Source: Erwinia sp. SLM-02 (GTDB lineage: Bacteria > Pseudomonadota > Gammaproteobacteria > Enterobacterales > Enterobacteriaceae). Taken from it: 64,000 nucleotides of DNA. Below, one piece after another: positions 41,811 to 50,315 of this stretch. The stretch spans positions 1,488,001-1,552,000 of the forward strand of contig NZ_JAQISN010000001.1 in NCBI RefSeq assembly GCF_037450285.1, given 5' to 3'. The notes below the pieces were generated by a model that had not been told where the DNA came from, ran no database searches, and worked only from the letters and a program-made list of their open reading frames with translations. The stretch's first letter is position 1; each line of letters opens with the position of its first letter. Made by a program: the position numbers and the translations under genes.

Positions 41811-42566
41811 ATGGCATCAATTAAGTGCATTAGCGTAAAGCAACGGCTGCTGGCCGACACTGGTCGGCCCGGCCATTCGGTTGTCCGTTTCGGCCAGCTG
41901 ATTTACAGTCTGAACGGTGAGCTGCGCTGCGACACGGCGCAGGGGAACTGGTGGCTGCCGCCGCGTGGTGCAATCTGGATCCCGCGTGGCGAGCTGCACG
42001 CGGCCAGCGGCAGCGGTGAAATAACCTGCTTTCATCTGTACGAGGACGAGCGGATGCCGCCGTTTTGCGCCACGCTTCGGCCGACGGCGCTGCTGGCTGA
42101 GCTGCTGCACCGCGCCGCACATTTTTCGCATGATGCGCAGTTAACGCAGCGACAGACGCGCCTGCTGGCCACCCTGCAGGATGAACTGGCGGTGGCCACC
42201 ACCGAGGCCTGTTCGCTGCCGCTCCCCTCAGATGGCCGCCTTAATAAACTGGTCACCCAGCTGATGGCCGCCCCGGCCGACAAAACCCCTGCGGCAGAGT
42301 GGGCGAGGCGCATCGGGATGAGCGAGCGCAATATGTCCCGCCAGCTGCTGCGGGAAACCGGCATGAGCCTGGGTCGCTGGCGACGGCAGCTGCATATCAT
42401 GCTGGCTTTGCAGCAGCTGCGGCAGGGCGATGCCGTGCAGAATGTGGCGCTGACGCTGGGATACGAAAGCCCCAGCGGATTTATCACCATGTTTCGTAAA
42501 ATCACCGGGAAATCGCCGGGACGGTATTTAGCGGAAGAACGGTCATCAGAATTCTGTTCCGATTAA
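41811..42566 (+). CDS. AraC-family transcriptional regulator with N-terminal cupin
   Basis: A 251-residue AraC regulator. The N-terminal cupin-like sensor (residues about 20-90) includes VVRFGQLIYSLNGELRC and GAIWIPRGELHAASGSGE. The C-terminal double helix-turn-helix is seen in WARRIGMSERNMSRQLLRET and NVALTLGYESPSGFITMFRK, ending GKSPGRYL. The ATG at 41811 has a poor ribosome site. The position behind a siderophore receptor suggests an AraC-type siderophore sensor, but this is inference. Confidence 0.88.
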   Translation: MASIKCISVKQRLLADTGRPGHSVVRFGQLIYSLNGELRCDTAQGNWWLPPRGAIWIPRGELHAASGSGEITCFHLYEDERMPPFCATLRPTALLAELLHRAAHFSHDAQLTQRQTRLLATLQDELAVATTEACSLPLPSDGRLNKLVTQLMAAPADKTPAAEWARRIGMSERNMSRQLLRETGMSLGRWRRQLHIMLALQQLRQGDAVQNVALTLGYESPSGFITMFRKITGKSPGRYLAEERSSEFCSD

Positions 42567-42842
42567 TCAGGGTGCTTTATAGCCGTGAAGGAGGGCCAAC
42601 GAGGCTGTTCATCAGGTTAGTCGAATAGCAAATTTCTCCGCTCAGCCAGGTATTCTCCTAAACTGAGAATTGCGGCGTTCAGGCCGCTGAGAAATAGGAA
42701 TTTTTACCTGTTTCACCGTGAGGACAAGCAGTAGATTTCAGCCATCGGCAGCGCGGGTCAACACCGGGGATGCTGCCGGACAAAAAACAATCATAAACAA
42801 CATTTCTACCTGCCATTGTTGCTGATGGTAATGAGGTTAATC

Positions 42843-43055
42843 ATGCTTTTAAAACGCAGCTTTTCTGTCGCCGTTGTGGTACTGCTGACGCTCTCTATTA
42901 CTGCCTGTGGACATATGTCCAACCGTGGCAGAAATACGGCGATTGGTGCAGGTATTGGTGCGATTGGCGGTGCGGTTCTGACCGGAGGAAGTTCTCTGGG
43001 CACCGTCGGCGGCGCGGCAGTCGGGGGCATTATTGGCCACCAGATTAGCCGCTGA
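42843..43055 (+). CDS. OsmB-like glycine-zipper lipoprotein
   Basis: A 70-residue lipoprotein: signal peptide with lipobox SITAC (cysteine about 21) followed by a glycine-zipper segment (AIGAGIGAIGGAVLTGG and VGGAAVGGIIGHQIS). Size and layout match osmotically inducible lipoprotein B of enterobacteria. The ATG at 42843 has a GAGG ribosome site 7 bases upstream. The 276 bases before it contain a small hairpin (ATTCTC/GAGAAT region near 42651-42669) and no gene. Confidence 0.82.
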   Translation: MLLKRSFSVAVVVLLTLSITACGHMSNRGRNTAIGAGIGAIGGAVLTGGSSLGTVGGAAVGGIIGHQISR

Positions 43056-43105
43056 TTGATTGGGTGAAATGCGATGCGCTGCGGGTGCCCACCCGCAGTC
43101 ATCAC

Positions 43106-43143
43106 GCGGCCGGATCCGCAGGCAAACCCGCGGATCCGGCCGC
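43106..43143. terminator. Large hairpin between convergent genes
   Basis: GCGGCCGGATCCGC (43106-43119) and its exact complement (43130-43143) form a 14-bp perfect stem with a 10-base loop; a smaller stem CTGCGGGT/ACCCGCAG precedes it (43079-43098). It separates the OsmB-like gene from the convergent kinase gene. No T tract is present. Confidence 0.6.
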
Positions 43144-43152
43144 TGAACGGTG

Positions 43153-44658
43153 TTAATTCGTCACCAGCTGTACAACTACCAGCCTGCCACCTTCCTCCGT
43201 CGACAGCACAAACTGCGTGCCGTCCTCCAGCGCCAGCTTATCGCCGATGGCGATCGCCTTTTTATCCGGCAGCGACATCAGCCCCGTAATGCCTTCATTC
43301 ACCAGCCACCAGCGATCGTTATGGAACACAAAATAGCCCACGCGCTTTTTCTGCGCGTCGGTGGTGCGTTCGTTGGGGGCGATCAGCCGGTTAACGTGCC
43401 AGGCGTAGAGCGACTGGCCGCTCCACACCATCAGCCGGTGGTCATCCGGGCGATAGCTGCCCGCCTTGCGCGAGGAATACAGATTGAGGATCGGCAGTTT
43501 GCCTTTGTACGGCGTGCCGCAGTAGGGGCACACCGGTTTGGTTTTACCGGAGAAAACGTACCACTCCTGCTCACAGCCTTTGTTCTGGCAGGGCTGGATC
43601 AGGTCCACCGTTTTCACCAGCGCCGTTTCCCACTCGTCGGCGGTGGGTCGCTTAGCCGGGTCGTGCAGTCCGTCGATAAACGCCTTATCGAACAGCGGTG
43701 TCAGATACGGCCCCATGATGGTGTAGGGGATCTTTTGCGGATCGGCCCAGGGCAGGGAAGCCGGGCTGACCTGGCTGACTTTCACCGCGTTGCTCCGATC
43801 GGCCGGATGCTCGATAAACAGCGCGCGTTCCCCCATCGCCAGCGACTCATCGCGCATTTCATCATCCATATCGTGGATTTTTCCGCCGCGCAGCGGATGG
43901 CGATAAAACAGATACATATAGATCAGCACCGCCAGCGCGTGCCTGTCGGTGCTGATGCTGGGGAGAATACGCAGCGGATCCTCTTTCGGCAGATGGCTGG
44001 TGCGCACCACCTCCGGGGCGATAAAGTCCGGCGTGCCCACCACGTCCGGCGGGTATTTGCCCGGCACCACCAGGCCATCGATATCAATCACGCAGGCGTG
44101 GCCCTGTTCCGGATCGATCAGCACGTTTTTATAGCTCAGGTCGCTGTGGCACAGGCCCGCAGCGTGCATCCGGCGCACCGCGCGCGTCAGCAGCAGGCAC
44201 ACCTTGAGGTAGCTCAGGGTGTTGCCGCGCTCGCGGGGATCGAGGAATTTATTCTGGTTGCTGGCGCTGGCAAACCATTTTCCCTCTTTCTCCCGACCCT
44301 TGATGTTGAGGAAATCGTTATTTTTCGAGCCGTACTTAAAGAAGAAGTGCGGCTGATAGCAGGGGACCACAATCCCGGTTTTCCCATCGTGCTCAACCAC
44401 GCTGGTCGGCCAGCAGAACACGCTGCGCCAGTAGTCGCCGCCGGACTGCTCAAAGATATTTTTCCGGTAGCGCCCGGTGATCATATCGATGCGCTCTTTG
44501 GCCTGGGCGTTCTGCGGCTGCTTGTAAAACGCCACCACGTAAGACTTATCCGGCGAGAAATAGACATCTTTCATCGAGCCGGAACCGATGATCTCGTCAA
44601 CGTACTGGATGGTTTCCCCATCCGTGGTGGTGCAGGTAATAATATTTGCCATAGTCAT
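43153..44658 (-). CDS. TerY-P triad serine/threonine-type protein kinase
   Basis: A 501-residue kinase-like protein. The glycine loop is IIGSGSMKDVYFSPDKSYVV with a downstream Lys (AFYKQ), the catalytic loop HSDLSYKNVLIDPEQG (HxD-N) and DIDGL in place of DFG; an APE-like APEVVR follows. After the kinase domain (to about residue 330) comes a zinc ribbon (CQNKGCEQEW with VCPYCGTPY) and a beta-rich C-terminal domain. This architecture belongs to the kinase of the TerY-phosphorylation triad described in comparative genomics of Ter systems. It is the last gene after the phosphatase (23-base gap). An alternative ATG is at 44652. Confidence 0.88.
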   Translation of the reverse strand: MTMANIITCTTTDGETIQYVDEIIGSGSMKDVYFSPDKSYVVAFYKQPQNAQAKERIDMITGRYRKNIFEQSGGDYWRSVFCWPTSVVEHDGKTGIVVPCYQPHFFFKYGSKNNDFLNIKGREKEGKWFASASNQNKFLDPRERGNTLSYLKVCLLLTRAVRRMHAAGLCHSDLSYKNVLIDPEQGHACVIDIDGLVVPGKYPPDVVGTPDFIAPEVVRTSHLPKEDPLRILPSISTDRHALAVLIYMYLFYRHPLRGGKIHDMDDEMRDESLAMGERALFIEHPADRSNAVKVSQVSPASLPWADPQKIPYTIMGPYLTPLFDKAFIDGLHDPAKRPTADEWETALVKTVDLIQPCQNKGCEQEWYVFSGKTKPVCPYCGTPYKGKLPILNLYSSRKAGSYRPDDHRLMVWSGQSLYAWHVNRLIAPNERTTDAQKKRVGYFVFHNDRWWLVNEGITGLMSLPDKKAIAIGDKLALEDGTQFVLSTEEGGRLVVVQLVTN

Positions 44659-44681
44659 TTACCCGAAATCAGGTTCGCTGC

Positions 44682-46424
44682 TTACCAGGATGCGACAATT
44701 GTCCGGTCATCGTGGTTGCCGGGGGAGAAGAAGTTCAGCCATTCGGCCAGCCTTTCCGCCGCGTGCGGCTCGTCGGCCAGGCACGGGGCGATCTCTGTTA
44801 CCAGGGCATCCCATTTATCCGCGTTGCGCAGGCCGTTATCGGTTTCAAACCACGGGTCGGAAACCCCGTCGGTGACCAGCAGCAGGTGCGAAATCTCCGG
44901 CCATTTGCCGATGCTGATGCGCTTGCTGAATTCCGGGTCGGCGACGGCTTCGGCATCCAGGAAGCGGGTTTGCCCGGCATATTCGCCGCTGTCCGGCGTG
45001 CCGAGGACGCGCACTTTTCCCGCCGGGCCGTAGGCGGCGATTGCGCCGTCGCCCATCCAGAACGCGGCGGCAAACAGCTCATCGCCACAGCGCAGGGATA
45101 CGGTGGCCAGCAGGGTGGTGGAATAGGATTTTACGCTTTCAGCAAGCTGGCTGGCTTCGCCGGTGATGGCGTTAACCGCGGCAATCGATGCCTGATGGAA
45201 CTGGCGAATAAAGGTGGCGCCGACCGCCTGCCGATCCTCGCTGCTCCAGTTCTGCACCTGGTGTCCCAACGACTGCCCCCGTTCGCCGCTCAGCAGCGCG
45301 ACGAGGTGGTCAGCCACGCAGCGGGTGGCAATCTGCGATCCCCGCCGCGAATTTTTTGCACTGCCTGCGCCGTCGGCGACCAGCATGATGCTCCAGCCGC
45401 TTTCACTGCAGTGGTGGATGGCAAAATCATCATCGCGAAACGATCCGACGTGTTCATGGGATCGCCCGCGGCGGCTGGCGGCGGCAATGCGAGTTCCCGG
45501 CTCCACGATCTGCCGGTGGTCGATATTCGGTTTGAAGTAGCGATCGTCCGCCGGAGGCTCGATGATCTTCCACAGGCTGCGCGGGTCGGGATTGATGATA
45601 AACAGCTGTTCCTGCGGGTACGGCGGGCGATCCCGCCAGCGCCAGTGAACCAGCAGCGTGATATCGCCGCTGGTGGTCGGCGTTCCCGACAGCACGCCGC
45701 TGGTTTTGTCGAAGCTCAGTCCGAACGCGTCGGGAAAAGTGACGTCTTCCACGCTGACCGGCTCGCCGTTATCCAGCCGTACCTCAACCTGCGCGCTGAA
45801 CGGCGTGCCGACGCGGGCATTGGGCAGGCTGATTTTTGCGCGCGGCAGCGGCGGAACCGGTGCGGGCGGCGCTGTGACCGCCGCGACGGGCACCTGGCCG
45901 GGGCGCAGGGGCAACGGGGCGTTTAGAAGGGGGCTGTCAGAGTGTGCAACAACGCCATTCTGCAACAGTTCAGGCGTTTGCGACTGCGCGGTATTATCAG
46001 CGCTAATCGTATTGTCAGCGCCGGTGATGCCGTCATCGTAGGCCGATTTATCCGATGTTTCGATCTCACTCTCCGGTTTTGTCACAGCCTTACCGCTAAC
46101 CAGCTCCGCGAAATAAAACGCCAGCGGCAGCCAGGTCAGCGCGTGTGGAGCGGGCGGTGGCATGGCCGGGTTGATTGATTGATTCAACACCGGAGCAGAC
46201 AATACACTCGCCGCCGTATCAACGTTCGCTACCTGGATTTTGTCTGCGCTGGCGGAGTCACCAGGCGTCAGCTTTTGCGCCACCCGCTCAATCAGTCGGT
46301 TAAGTAGAAATGCAACAGACGGGTCGGCCAGCAGGGCATCGCGCTCGCCCGCATCGTTCTGCGCCCTGTGCCCGTCCAACAGCACCGCCAGCAGCCGCTG
46401 ACGAAGTTCCGTATTTTCCATCAT
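44682..46424 (-). CDS. PP2C-family protein phosphatase of the TerY-P triad, with Ig-like domain
   Basis: A 580-residue protein. The N-terminal 200 residues are low-complexity and Pro/Ala-rich. A putative Ig (He_PIG-type) domain follows at about 195-265 (VGTPFSAQVEVRLDNGEPVS; FDKTSGVLSGTPTTSGDITL). The C-terminal 280 residues are a PP2C phosphatase with VADGAGSAKNSRRGSQIATR, FWMGDGAIAAYG, LLVTDGVSDPWFE and NHDDRTIV (metal-binding Asp residues). It overlaps terY3 by ATGA. It probably reverses phosphorylation by the downstream kinase on vWA or TerD-domain partners, as proposed for these triads. Confidence 0.88.
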   Translation of the reverse strand: MMENTELRQRLLAVLLDGHRAQNDAGERDALLADPSVAFLLNRLIERVAQKLTPGDSASADKIQVANVDTAASVLSAPVLNQSINPAMPPPAPHALTWLPLAFYFAELVSGKAVTKPESEIETSDKSAYDDGITGADNTISADNTAQSQTPELLQNGVVAHSDSPLLNAPLPLRPGQVPVAAVTAPPAPVPPLPRAKISLPNARVGTPFSAQVEVRLDNGEPVSVEDVTFPDAFGLSFDKTSGVLSGTPTTSGDITLLVHWRWRDRPPYPQEQLFIINPDPRSLWKIIEPPADDRYFKPNIDHRQIVEPGTRIAAASRRGRSHEHVGSFRDDDFAIHHCSESGWSIMLVADGAGSAKNSRRGSQIATRCVADHLVALLSGERGQSLGHQVQNWSSEDRQAVGATFIRQFHQASIAAVNAITGEASQLAESVKSYSTTLLATVSLRCGDELFAAAFWMGDGAIAAYGPAGKVRVLGTPDSGEYAGQTRFLDAEAVADPEFSKRISIGKWPEISHLLLVTDGVSDPWFETDNGLRNADKWDALVTEIAPCLADEPHAAERLAEWLNFFSPGNHDDRTIVASW

Positions 46425-47467
46425 CCTCGTCCCCGATTAACGTCGAAATCCTGTTCGCCGCCTTCATCGCTGAAGGACAGCCCTTTGTCACACCACGGGC
46501 AGGTAACATCGTCCGGTCCGTTGATGCACAGCAGCCCGCCGCAGGTGCAGAGTGCAAACGCGCTGCCGTTGCCGCAGTGCGGGCAGCCGGGCACGCCGTG
46601 CAGCTCGGCGGTATTGACCTGAAGCGCCGACGCGGAGGCATCGCTCCACGCGAAATAGTCTTCATCAATCGGATAGCAGCCCGCCAGATTAAAGCCGTTG
46701 ATATTCAGTTTGAAATCCAGCGAGGAGAGGTTAACCGCCGGGCGTTCGTACTTCATCAGATATGGACGGCGTGAACGCGAGCAGCGGCCGGTGAGGATCA
46801 CGCAGGTTTCATCGCTGGCGCGGGCCACCTCGTCTTTTGCCAGTCGGACAATCGAGCCGGTGGTGGGCAGCGGCGTAGCGGCGGTGGCGGATTCGCCAAC
46901 GCTACGGCTGTGGGCGGAAACCGAGGCGGTGATCCACTTGATGAACTGGGTAAAATCGCTCTCTTTCGCTTCGTTAAACAGCAGCACATTCTCGGTCAGC
47001 TGGCGCAGGATATTCAGATCTGCACCGGAGCCGATGCCGATGGCGATCAGATTGACGCGGCTGGCGTAGTGCTCTTTCCAGCGGCGGATTTCGCCCGACA
47101 CATCGTCGGTGGGGCGGCCATCGGTCAGCAGATAGACCACCGGCCTCCAGTCGCCTTTGCGTTCGGCGGTGGTTTTACGCACCTGCAGATCGATCTGACG
47201 GGTCAGCTCGCGCAGCGCCGCACCCAGGCTGGTGCCGCCGCCAATGGGCAGGCGTGGGGGATAAAACGACGCCGACTCGACCAGCGGAACGATAGTTTTC
47301 GCCACGCCGGCAAAGGCAATCACCGACACCCAGGCGGTTTCCAGCGCGTGGGGATCTTTCTTCAGGTCGTTAACGATGGTTTGCAGACCCTGGTTCATTT
47401 TTTGCAGATTTTCCCCGACCATCGATTCCGAACAGTCGAGGATAAAAAATATGGGCAGTCTTCTCAT
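46421..47467 (-). CDS. terY: TerY-type vWA protein with C-terminal zinc-ribbon domain (triad TerY)
   Basis: A 348-residue protein. The von Willebrand A domain (residues 1-210) has the MIDAS motif ILDCSESMVGEN (DxSxS, with Glu replacing the usual Gly) and LLTDGRPTDDVSGE. The C-terminal TerY-C region (about 230-345) holds cysteine clusters CPHCGNG, CTCGGLLC and CPWCDKG that should bind zinc. The start at 47467 (MRRLPIFFILDC) matches the two shorter terY products and has GGGGAA upstream; the longer frame is spurious. Translationally coupled to the phosphatase gene by a 4-base overlap. Confidence 0.88.
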   Translation of the reverse strand: MRRLPIFFILDCSESMVGENLQKMNQGLQTIVNDLKKDPHALETAWVSVIAFAGVAKTIVPLVESASFYPPRLPIGGGTSLGAALRELTRQIDLQVRKTTAERKGDWRPVVYLLTDGRPTDDVSGEIRRWKEHYASRVNLIAIGIGSGADLNILRQLTENVLLFNEAKESDFTQFIKWITASVSAHSRSVGESATAATPLPTTGSIVRLAKDEVARASDETCVILTGRCSRSRRPYLMKYERPAVNLSSLDFKLNINGFNLAGCYPIDEDYFAWSDASASALQVNTAELHGVPGCPHCGNGSAFALCTCGGLLCINGPDDVTCPWCDKGLSFSDEGGEQDFDVNRGRG

Positions 47468-47518
47468 GATGACATTCCCCAGAAAGGGCAGATACGCCGC
47501 AGCGGCAGGCCGGGCGGC

Positions 47519-47553
47519 AAAAATCGGGCAGCGGTGTAAGAACGCGCTGCCCG
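47519..47553 (-). terminator. Rho-independent terminator between terY and the triad genes
   Basis: On the minus strand CGGGCAGCG (47553-47545) pairs with CGCTGCCCG (47533-47525) around an 11-base loop and is followed by ATTTTT (A tract 47519-47523 on the plus strand). It lies just after the second terY stop and before terY3-PP2C-kinase, in the only sizeable gap (91 bases) of this operon. Confidence 0.8.
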
Positions 47554-47558
47554 AAGAG

Positions 47559-48197
47559 TTACAGCACCAGCTGAATTTCCGGCGGCGGCGGCGGCAGGCT
47601 GTCCTGAGTAGCGTTGATCCCGGCGCTGCTGCTGCCGGACGCAACGCTGGCCGACACCCATTTGAAGAAGCCGGAGAAGGCCGTGGAGTCCAGCGTTTCC
47701 AGCGCCACCACCTGGGAGGTGAGCTGCTTGAGCGGTTCGTGCTTCGCTTTGCTGCCCACCGCGCAGGCTATGATCGCCCCAAACGATCGTTTTTTTATCT
47801 CGGGGATCGCTTCGCTGTAGGCCAGGCTGTCCGACGGCGTACCGTCGGTCATCAGGAACACCAGCGGACGCCAGTCGCCTTTACGGTCGCCGTCCGAGCG
47901 CTGAATATCGCGGTCGACGCAGTGCATCAGGCACTCCAGCGCCGCGCCGGTAAAGGTGCCTCCGGCGCTCGGCACCACGATATCGGTAAACTGAAAGGCT
48001 TCCAGCGCGGTCAGCGGAGTATGCTCGCGTGCTTCATTATCGAAGGTGATAATCGAAATATGCACGCTTTCCAGCGCGTAGGGATCCTGGCGCAGCGCGC
48101 TGAGCATTGCCTGGATGCCGACGTTAACCGCGTGAATGGATTCACCGCGCATCGACCCGGAGGTATCAATCAGCAGATAGACCGGTAATCTTCTCAT
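47559..48197 (-). CDS. terY: TerY-type vWA domain protein
   Basis: A 212-residue single vWA-domain protein with MIDAS motif LLIDTSGSMRGESI and FLMTDGTPSDSLAYSE. It ends in the segment DSLPPPPPEIQLVL, shared with the other 212-residue terY product (DDLPPPPPEVNVVL), which suggests a recent duplication. It overlaps terX by ATGA. TerY vWA proteins are thought to act as metal-dependent scaffolds linking TerD-domain proteins with the kinase/phosphatase pair. Confidence 0.92.
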   Translation of the reverse strand: MRRLPVYLLIDTSGSMRGESIHAVNVGIQAMLSALRQDPYALESVHISIITFDNEAREHTPLTALEAFQFTDIVVPSAGGTFTGAALECLMHCVDRDIQRSDGDRKGDWRPLVFLMTDGTPSDSLAYSEAIPEIKKRSFGAIIACAVGSKAKHEPLKQLTSQVVALETLDSTAFSGFFKWVSASVASGSSSAGINATQDSLPPPPPEIQLVL

Positions 48198-48838
48198 CGC
48201 ATGTAGTTCTTCAGATGTGACACGAAGGTGTCGGACTCAGAAGGCTCACCGATGGCGTTCAGCTTCCAGCCGGTGCTCTCACGCACCAGTTCGGCAAACA
48301 GCATTGAACGCTGATTGCTGAAGGCGCTGCCGCCGGAGAGATCGAAGCGGGCCATTTCCACATTGCGGGCATCGACCGCGCGGATAAAGGCGTTCTGTAC
48401 CTTGCCAAAGTGCTGCTGCAGCTGCACGCCGTTATAAATCTGCACGATAAAGACGATCTTCTCGTAGCGGGCATCCAGCGTATTGAGCTTAACGATGATT
48501 TGCTCATCGTCACCGTCGCCTTCGCCGGTGCGGTTGTCACCGGTCAGCCAGATCTGGCCGGATTTATGGCGCAGGCTGTTGAAGAAGATGATGTCGCCGT
48601 CGACCAGGGTCGGCTTGCCGTTTTCCGTTTTACCTAAGTCGGCCACTTTGCCTGCGGCATCGCAGAGAAACGCCACCACGTCGAGGTCATACTCCGGTTC
48701 TTTTTTGCCGAACAGACCGCCCAGCAGGCCTTTTTTCTCTTCGTTAATGTCCCAGCCCAGCCCGATGGTCACGGATGACAGATCGTGCTCGTTTTTACGC
48801 AGGCTGACGCCTTGTCCTTTTTTTAAGCTGACTGACAT
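48194..48838 (-). CDS. terX: TerD-domain protein TerX
   Basis: A 214-residue TerD-family protein. The N-terminal double repeat MSVSLKKGQGVSLRKNEHDL, the GLGWD motif followed by an insert (LLGGLFGKKEPEYDLDVVAF), GDNRTGEGDGDDEQI (calcium-binding acidic loop) and the C-terminal LVRESTGWKLNAIG are diagnostic. TerD domains bind calcium and associate with TerC/TerB at the membrane. It lies between two terY genes with a 4-base overlap downstream, and has a strong AAGGAGAG ribosome site. Confidence 0.92.
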   Translation of the reverse strand: MSVSLKKGQGVSLRKNEHDLSSVTIGLGWDINEEKKGLLGGLFGKKEPEYDLDVVAFLCDAAGKVADLGKTENGKPTLVDGDIIFFNSLRHKSGQIWLTGDNRTGEGDGDDEQIIVKLNTLDARYEKIVFIVQIYNGVQLQQHFGKVQNAFIRAVDARNVEMARFDLSGGSAFSNQRSMLFAELVRESTGWKLNAIGEPSESDTFVSHLKNYMR

Positions 48839-48847
48839 AATCTCTCC

Positions 48848-49486
48848 TTATAAAACGACGTTAACTTCCGGCGGCGGCGGCGGCAGATCGTCAAGCCCGA
48901 TCACCTCTTTTTTACCGGATTCCACCTTCTGGCTGCCGACCGAAATACTGGCGGAAACCCATTTGAAGAAGGCTTTGATCGAAGAGGAATCGGCGGTATC
49001 CAGCTGCAGCACGATCTCGGTGATTTCCTGCAGAACTTTGGTTTCGGCCGCGTGGCCTGCGGCGCAGGCCACCACCACACCGGTACGGGCCGCCTTGAAT
49101 TCGCTGACGCCCTTGCGCCAGTCGTCGGTCGGCGCGCCGTCGGTCATGATAAACACCAGCGGCCGCCAGTCGCCCTTGGTTTCGGCGGTGGTTTTTTGCA
49201 CTTCCTCGCCGATGCGCGTGGCAACCAGCGACAGCGCATCACCCAGCGCGGTGGTGCCGCTGGCGGTCAGGTCGGGCAGGGTGAAGTTAATCAGATCGGT
49301 CAGCGGGACGGCCTGGCGGGCGGTGGAATCGAAGGTAATCACGGAAACCCAGGCGGTTTCCAACGCGTAGGGATCCTGCCTGAGGGTGGAAAGCAGCATC
49401 TGCACGCCGTTTTTCACCGCTTCAATCGGCTCTCCGGTCATCGACCCGGACGTATCAAGTAAAAGGTAAACCGGCAGTCTTCTCAT
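48848..49486 (-). CDS. terY: TerY-type vWA domain protein
   Basis: A 212-residue vWA protein with MIDAS LLLDTSGSMTGEPI, the Thr-containing ASGTTALGDAL loop and FIMTDGAPTDDWRKG. It is paralogous to the next terY two genes downstream (same length, same MRRLPVYLLxDTSGSM opening). The ribosome site is CAGGAAAG. It heads the terY-terX-terY operon. The 261 bases up to terW contain no gene and probably hold the operon promoter. Confidence 0.92.
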   Translation of the reverse strand: MRRLPVYLLLDTSGSMTGEPIEAVKNGVQMLLSTLRQDPYALETAWVSVITFDSTARQAVPLTDLINFTLPDLTASGTTALGDALSLVATRIGEEVQKTTAETKGDWRPLVFIMTDGAPTDDWRKGVSEFKAARTGVVVACAAGHAAETKVLQEITEIVLQLDTADSSSIKAFFKWVSASISVGSQKVESGKKEVIGLDDLPPPPPEVNVVL

Positions 49487-49747
49487 TAGGCTTTCCTGCT
49501 GTTGAGATGGGGGGGATTTTGCGACTAAAGTTTATCCGGTTGTTATCTCAGTAGAAACGGTAATGTGTCAAGTGCGGTTAACCGGTCGGGGGAAGCGTAC
49601 TGCGGCGGTCAGGTGGCGGTTTAACGCCGGAAGCAGCGGCGGTCAGGGCTGGCAGGATGCGTTTTAAACGGCAAATGCAGCACGGCTCTCTGAAACACGA
49701 TGCGGAATTGAAGCGAGGTAGGGCTGAGGGGAAAAGCAGCGTAGGGG

Positions 49748-50221
49748 TCAGCTGCTCTTTTTCTGCGCCATGGCGGTGCGAATGAGTTCATCAATGCCGT
49801 GCGCCACGGCCATTTCCACCGCTTCGCTGCGGGTGATCTCCTGCAGGCGTGACAGGCGGTCGATTTTACGCAGCAGCGACATGCGCAGCGAAAGCGACAC
49901 CGCTTTTTTCTTATCCTTATCGAGAAAGACCCGGCTGACCGTTTCGGCCGGTTTCAGCTCGGCATTTTCAGCCAGCGCCTCGTTCATCCGGCGCAGCGCT
50001 TTCTTATCCAGCTGACCCGCAGCGGTAAGCTGATAGGAATGGCTGGCTTTGCTGTATTTGATTTCCGCGGCGTAAGACTCGCGCAGCTCTTTCAGCGCGC
50101 GGGTCAGGGTCGGCTCGGAGCAGTCCAGCGCGGTAATAATGCTCTCGGCGGAAACGGGTTTGCCCGCGCCAAGCAGCGTCGCCAGTTTAAAAATTCGGGC
50201 CTGTCGGGTACTGAGATGCAT
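49748..50221 (-). CDS. terW: Ter operon regulator TerW
   Basis: A 157-residue protein closely resembling TerW of enterobacterial ter loci: N-terminal winged helix (STRQARIFKLATLLGAGKPV; ALDCSEPTLTRALKELRESY), a linker, and a C-terminal ribbon-helix-helix-like region (AVSLSLRMSLLRKIDRLSRL then EITRSEAVEMAVAHGIDELI). TerW is known to be needed for inducible tellurite resistance. It lies between the signalling operon and the metabolic module. Candidate binding sites are the ATCAT-N3-ATGAT palindromes near terZ. Confidence 0.93.
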   Translation of the reverse strand: MHLSTRQARIFKLATLLGAGKPVSAESIITALDCSEPTLTRALKELRESYAAEIKYSKASHSYQLTAAGQLDKKALRRMNEALAENAELKPAETVSRVFLDKDKKKAVSLSLRMSLLRKIDRLSRLQEITRSEAVEMAVAHGIDELIRTAMAQKKSS

Positions 50222-50315
50222 AATAATTCGCTGCCTGCATTAATCATTATCGTTTTATAGCCCGGCAGCATAGCACGGTACGCGCTGTTGCTGGCAGGAT
50301 CGCCGGAGGGTTCGC

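Noticed and set aside
43150..45033. 627-codon open frame on the plus strand opposite the kinase and phosphatase genes
   Set aside because: It is antisense to two clearly conserved proteins with catalytic motifs, has no ribosome site, and its His/Arg/Gln-rich translation is typical of a GC-rich shadow frame.
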